A DNA stretch of 34,344 bases, taken from an uncultured Pelagibacteraceae bacterium. Lineage in GTDB: Bacteria > Pseudomonadota > Alphaproteobacteria > Pelagibacterales > Pelagibacteraceae. Where the stretch lies: NCBI GenBank assembly GCA_902586495.1, contig CACIHQ010000012.1:1-34344 (forward strand). Reading direction: 5' to 3'. Below are positions 33,863-34,344 of the stretch, piece after piece (position 1 is the first letter of the stretch; every line of letters begins with the position of its first letter). A program made the translations under genes and the position numbers. The notes under the pieces are model-generated. The model was given only the letters and a program-made list of their open reading frames with translations. It was not told the DNA's origin and ran no database searches.

Positions 33863-34344
33863 ATGTCTTTCAACGATTCTGAATTTTTCAACGTTCAAAT
33901 TGAAAATTATAATGGTCCACTAGATGTTTTACTAGATCTTGCAAAAGCTCAAAAAGTAAATTTAGAAAAAATATCAATAACTAAATTAGCAGATCAATTT
34001 AATGATTATATTAAAAATGAAACAAATCTAAATTTAGAGACAGCTTCTGAATATTTGTTAATGGCAACATGGTTAGCTTACCTAAAATCAAAATTATTGC
34101 TACCTAGCTCTCCGGAAGAAGAGTTCAAACTTCAAGAAGTTGCTGAAAAATTAAAATTACAACTTAAAAAATTAGAATTAATAAGATTATTGTCTGATCA
34201 AATGCTTAAGCGAAAACGTCTTGGAAAAGAGATTAGGTCAAGAGGTATAAAGGCTGGAATAAGACCAATTTATAATAGTGAATATAACATAAATTTATTT
34301 GATCTTTTAAAAACTTACTCTTCTATCTTAATGACTAAAGATTT
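33863..34344 (+). CDS. scpA: Segregation and condensation protein ScpA (3' truncated by window end)
   Basis: The kleisin subunit of the SMC-ScpA-ScpB complex that compacts and segregates chromosomes. The frame opens at the ATG at 33863 and runs off the window after 160 codons. The N-terminal signature is FNVQIENYNGPLDVLLDLAK, then VNLEKISITKLADQFNDYI and YLLMATWLAYLKSKLLLP, all characteristic of ScpA. It follows nagZ by 9 nt; scpB would be expected just outside the window. Confidence 0.95.
   Translation, partial: MSFNDSEFFNVQIENYNGPLDVLLDLAKAQKVNLEKISITKLADQFNDYIKNETNLNLETASEYLLMATWLAYLKSKLLLPSSPEEEFKLQEVAEKLKLQLKKLELIRLLSDQMLKRKRLGKEIRSRGIKAGIRPIYNSEYNINLFDLLKTYSSILMTKD

Overview
The window looks like a piece of chromosome from a streamlined marine alphaproteobacterium of the SAR11 (Pelagibacterales) type. 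The grounds are very AT-rich DNA, short or absent intergenic gaps, many 1-nt TAATG and 4-nt ATGA gene overlaps, Lys/Asn/Ile-rich proteins, and a gene order (argS - small membrane protein - nagZ - scpA) that matches the alphaproteobacterial argS-SPOR-nagZ-scpA block. No rRNA, CRISPR array, insertion sequence, integrase or prophage gene was seen. The assignment rests on recognition of protein families and not on any search.

Layout. (1) 1-456: end of an unrecognised gene, then tRNA-Asn and tRNA-Cys on the minus strand. (2) 457-5992: valS-ilvD-manC, joined by 1-nt overlaps. (3) 5993-20913: a phosphate-limitation island. It starts with a diacylglycerol-kinase-like lipid kinase on the minus strand. 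Facing it are plcP-agt, the pair known in SAR11 to replace phospholipids with glycolipids, followed by phoR, a secreted protein of unknown function, pstS-pstC-pstA-pstB-phoU-phoB, sixA (minus), ppk1 and ppx. Tandem 11-bp PhoB-box-like repeats stand before plcP and before pstS, and a strong intrinsic terminator separates pstS from pstC. (4) 21032-23155, minus strand: a Lys-rich small protein, a Nudix hydrolase, an aquaglyceroporin, an arsenate reductase with a three-cysteine redox relay, and a small membrane protein. The likely theme is removal of arsenate, a phosphate analogue. (5) 23214-28600: a zinc island, with zur-znuB-znuC (minus) divergent from znuA-cobW-WD40-small Cys/His protein (plus). 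Two nearly identical 13-bp Zur-type palindromes lie in the shared promoter. (6) 28661-34344: housekeeping genes xthA and erpA (minus), then dgt-argS-small membrane protein-nagZ-scpA (plus, running off the end).

How the parts fit. Under low phosphate, PhoR-PhoB would induce Pst uptake. PlcP would strip phosphate-bearing headgroups from membrane lipids, Agt would glycosylate the resulting diacylglycerol, and Ppk/Ppx would store and release polyphosphate. Arsenate entering with phosphate could be reduced by ArsC and the arsenite released through the aquaporin. The zinc block combines high-affinity import with a COG0523 GTPase, a WD40 protein and an 87-residue protein carrying a C-H-E-P-x-C-P-P-x-E-T motif. 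These last two are the least understood genes in the window and the best candidates for an undescribed function.
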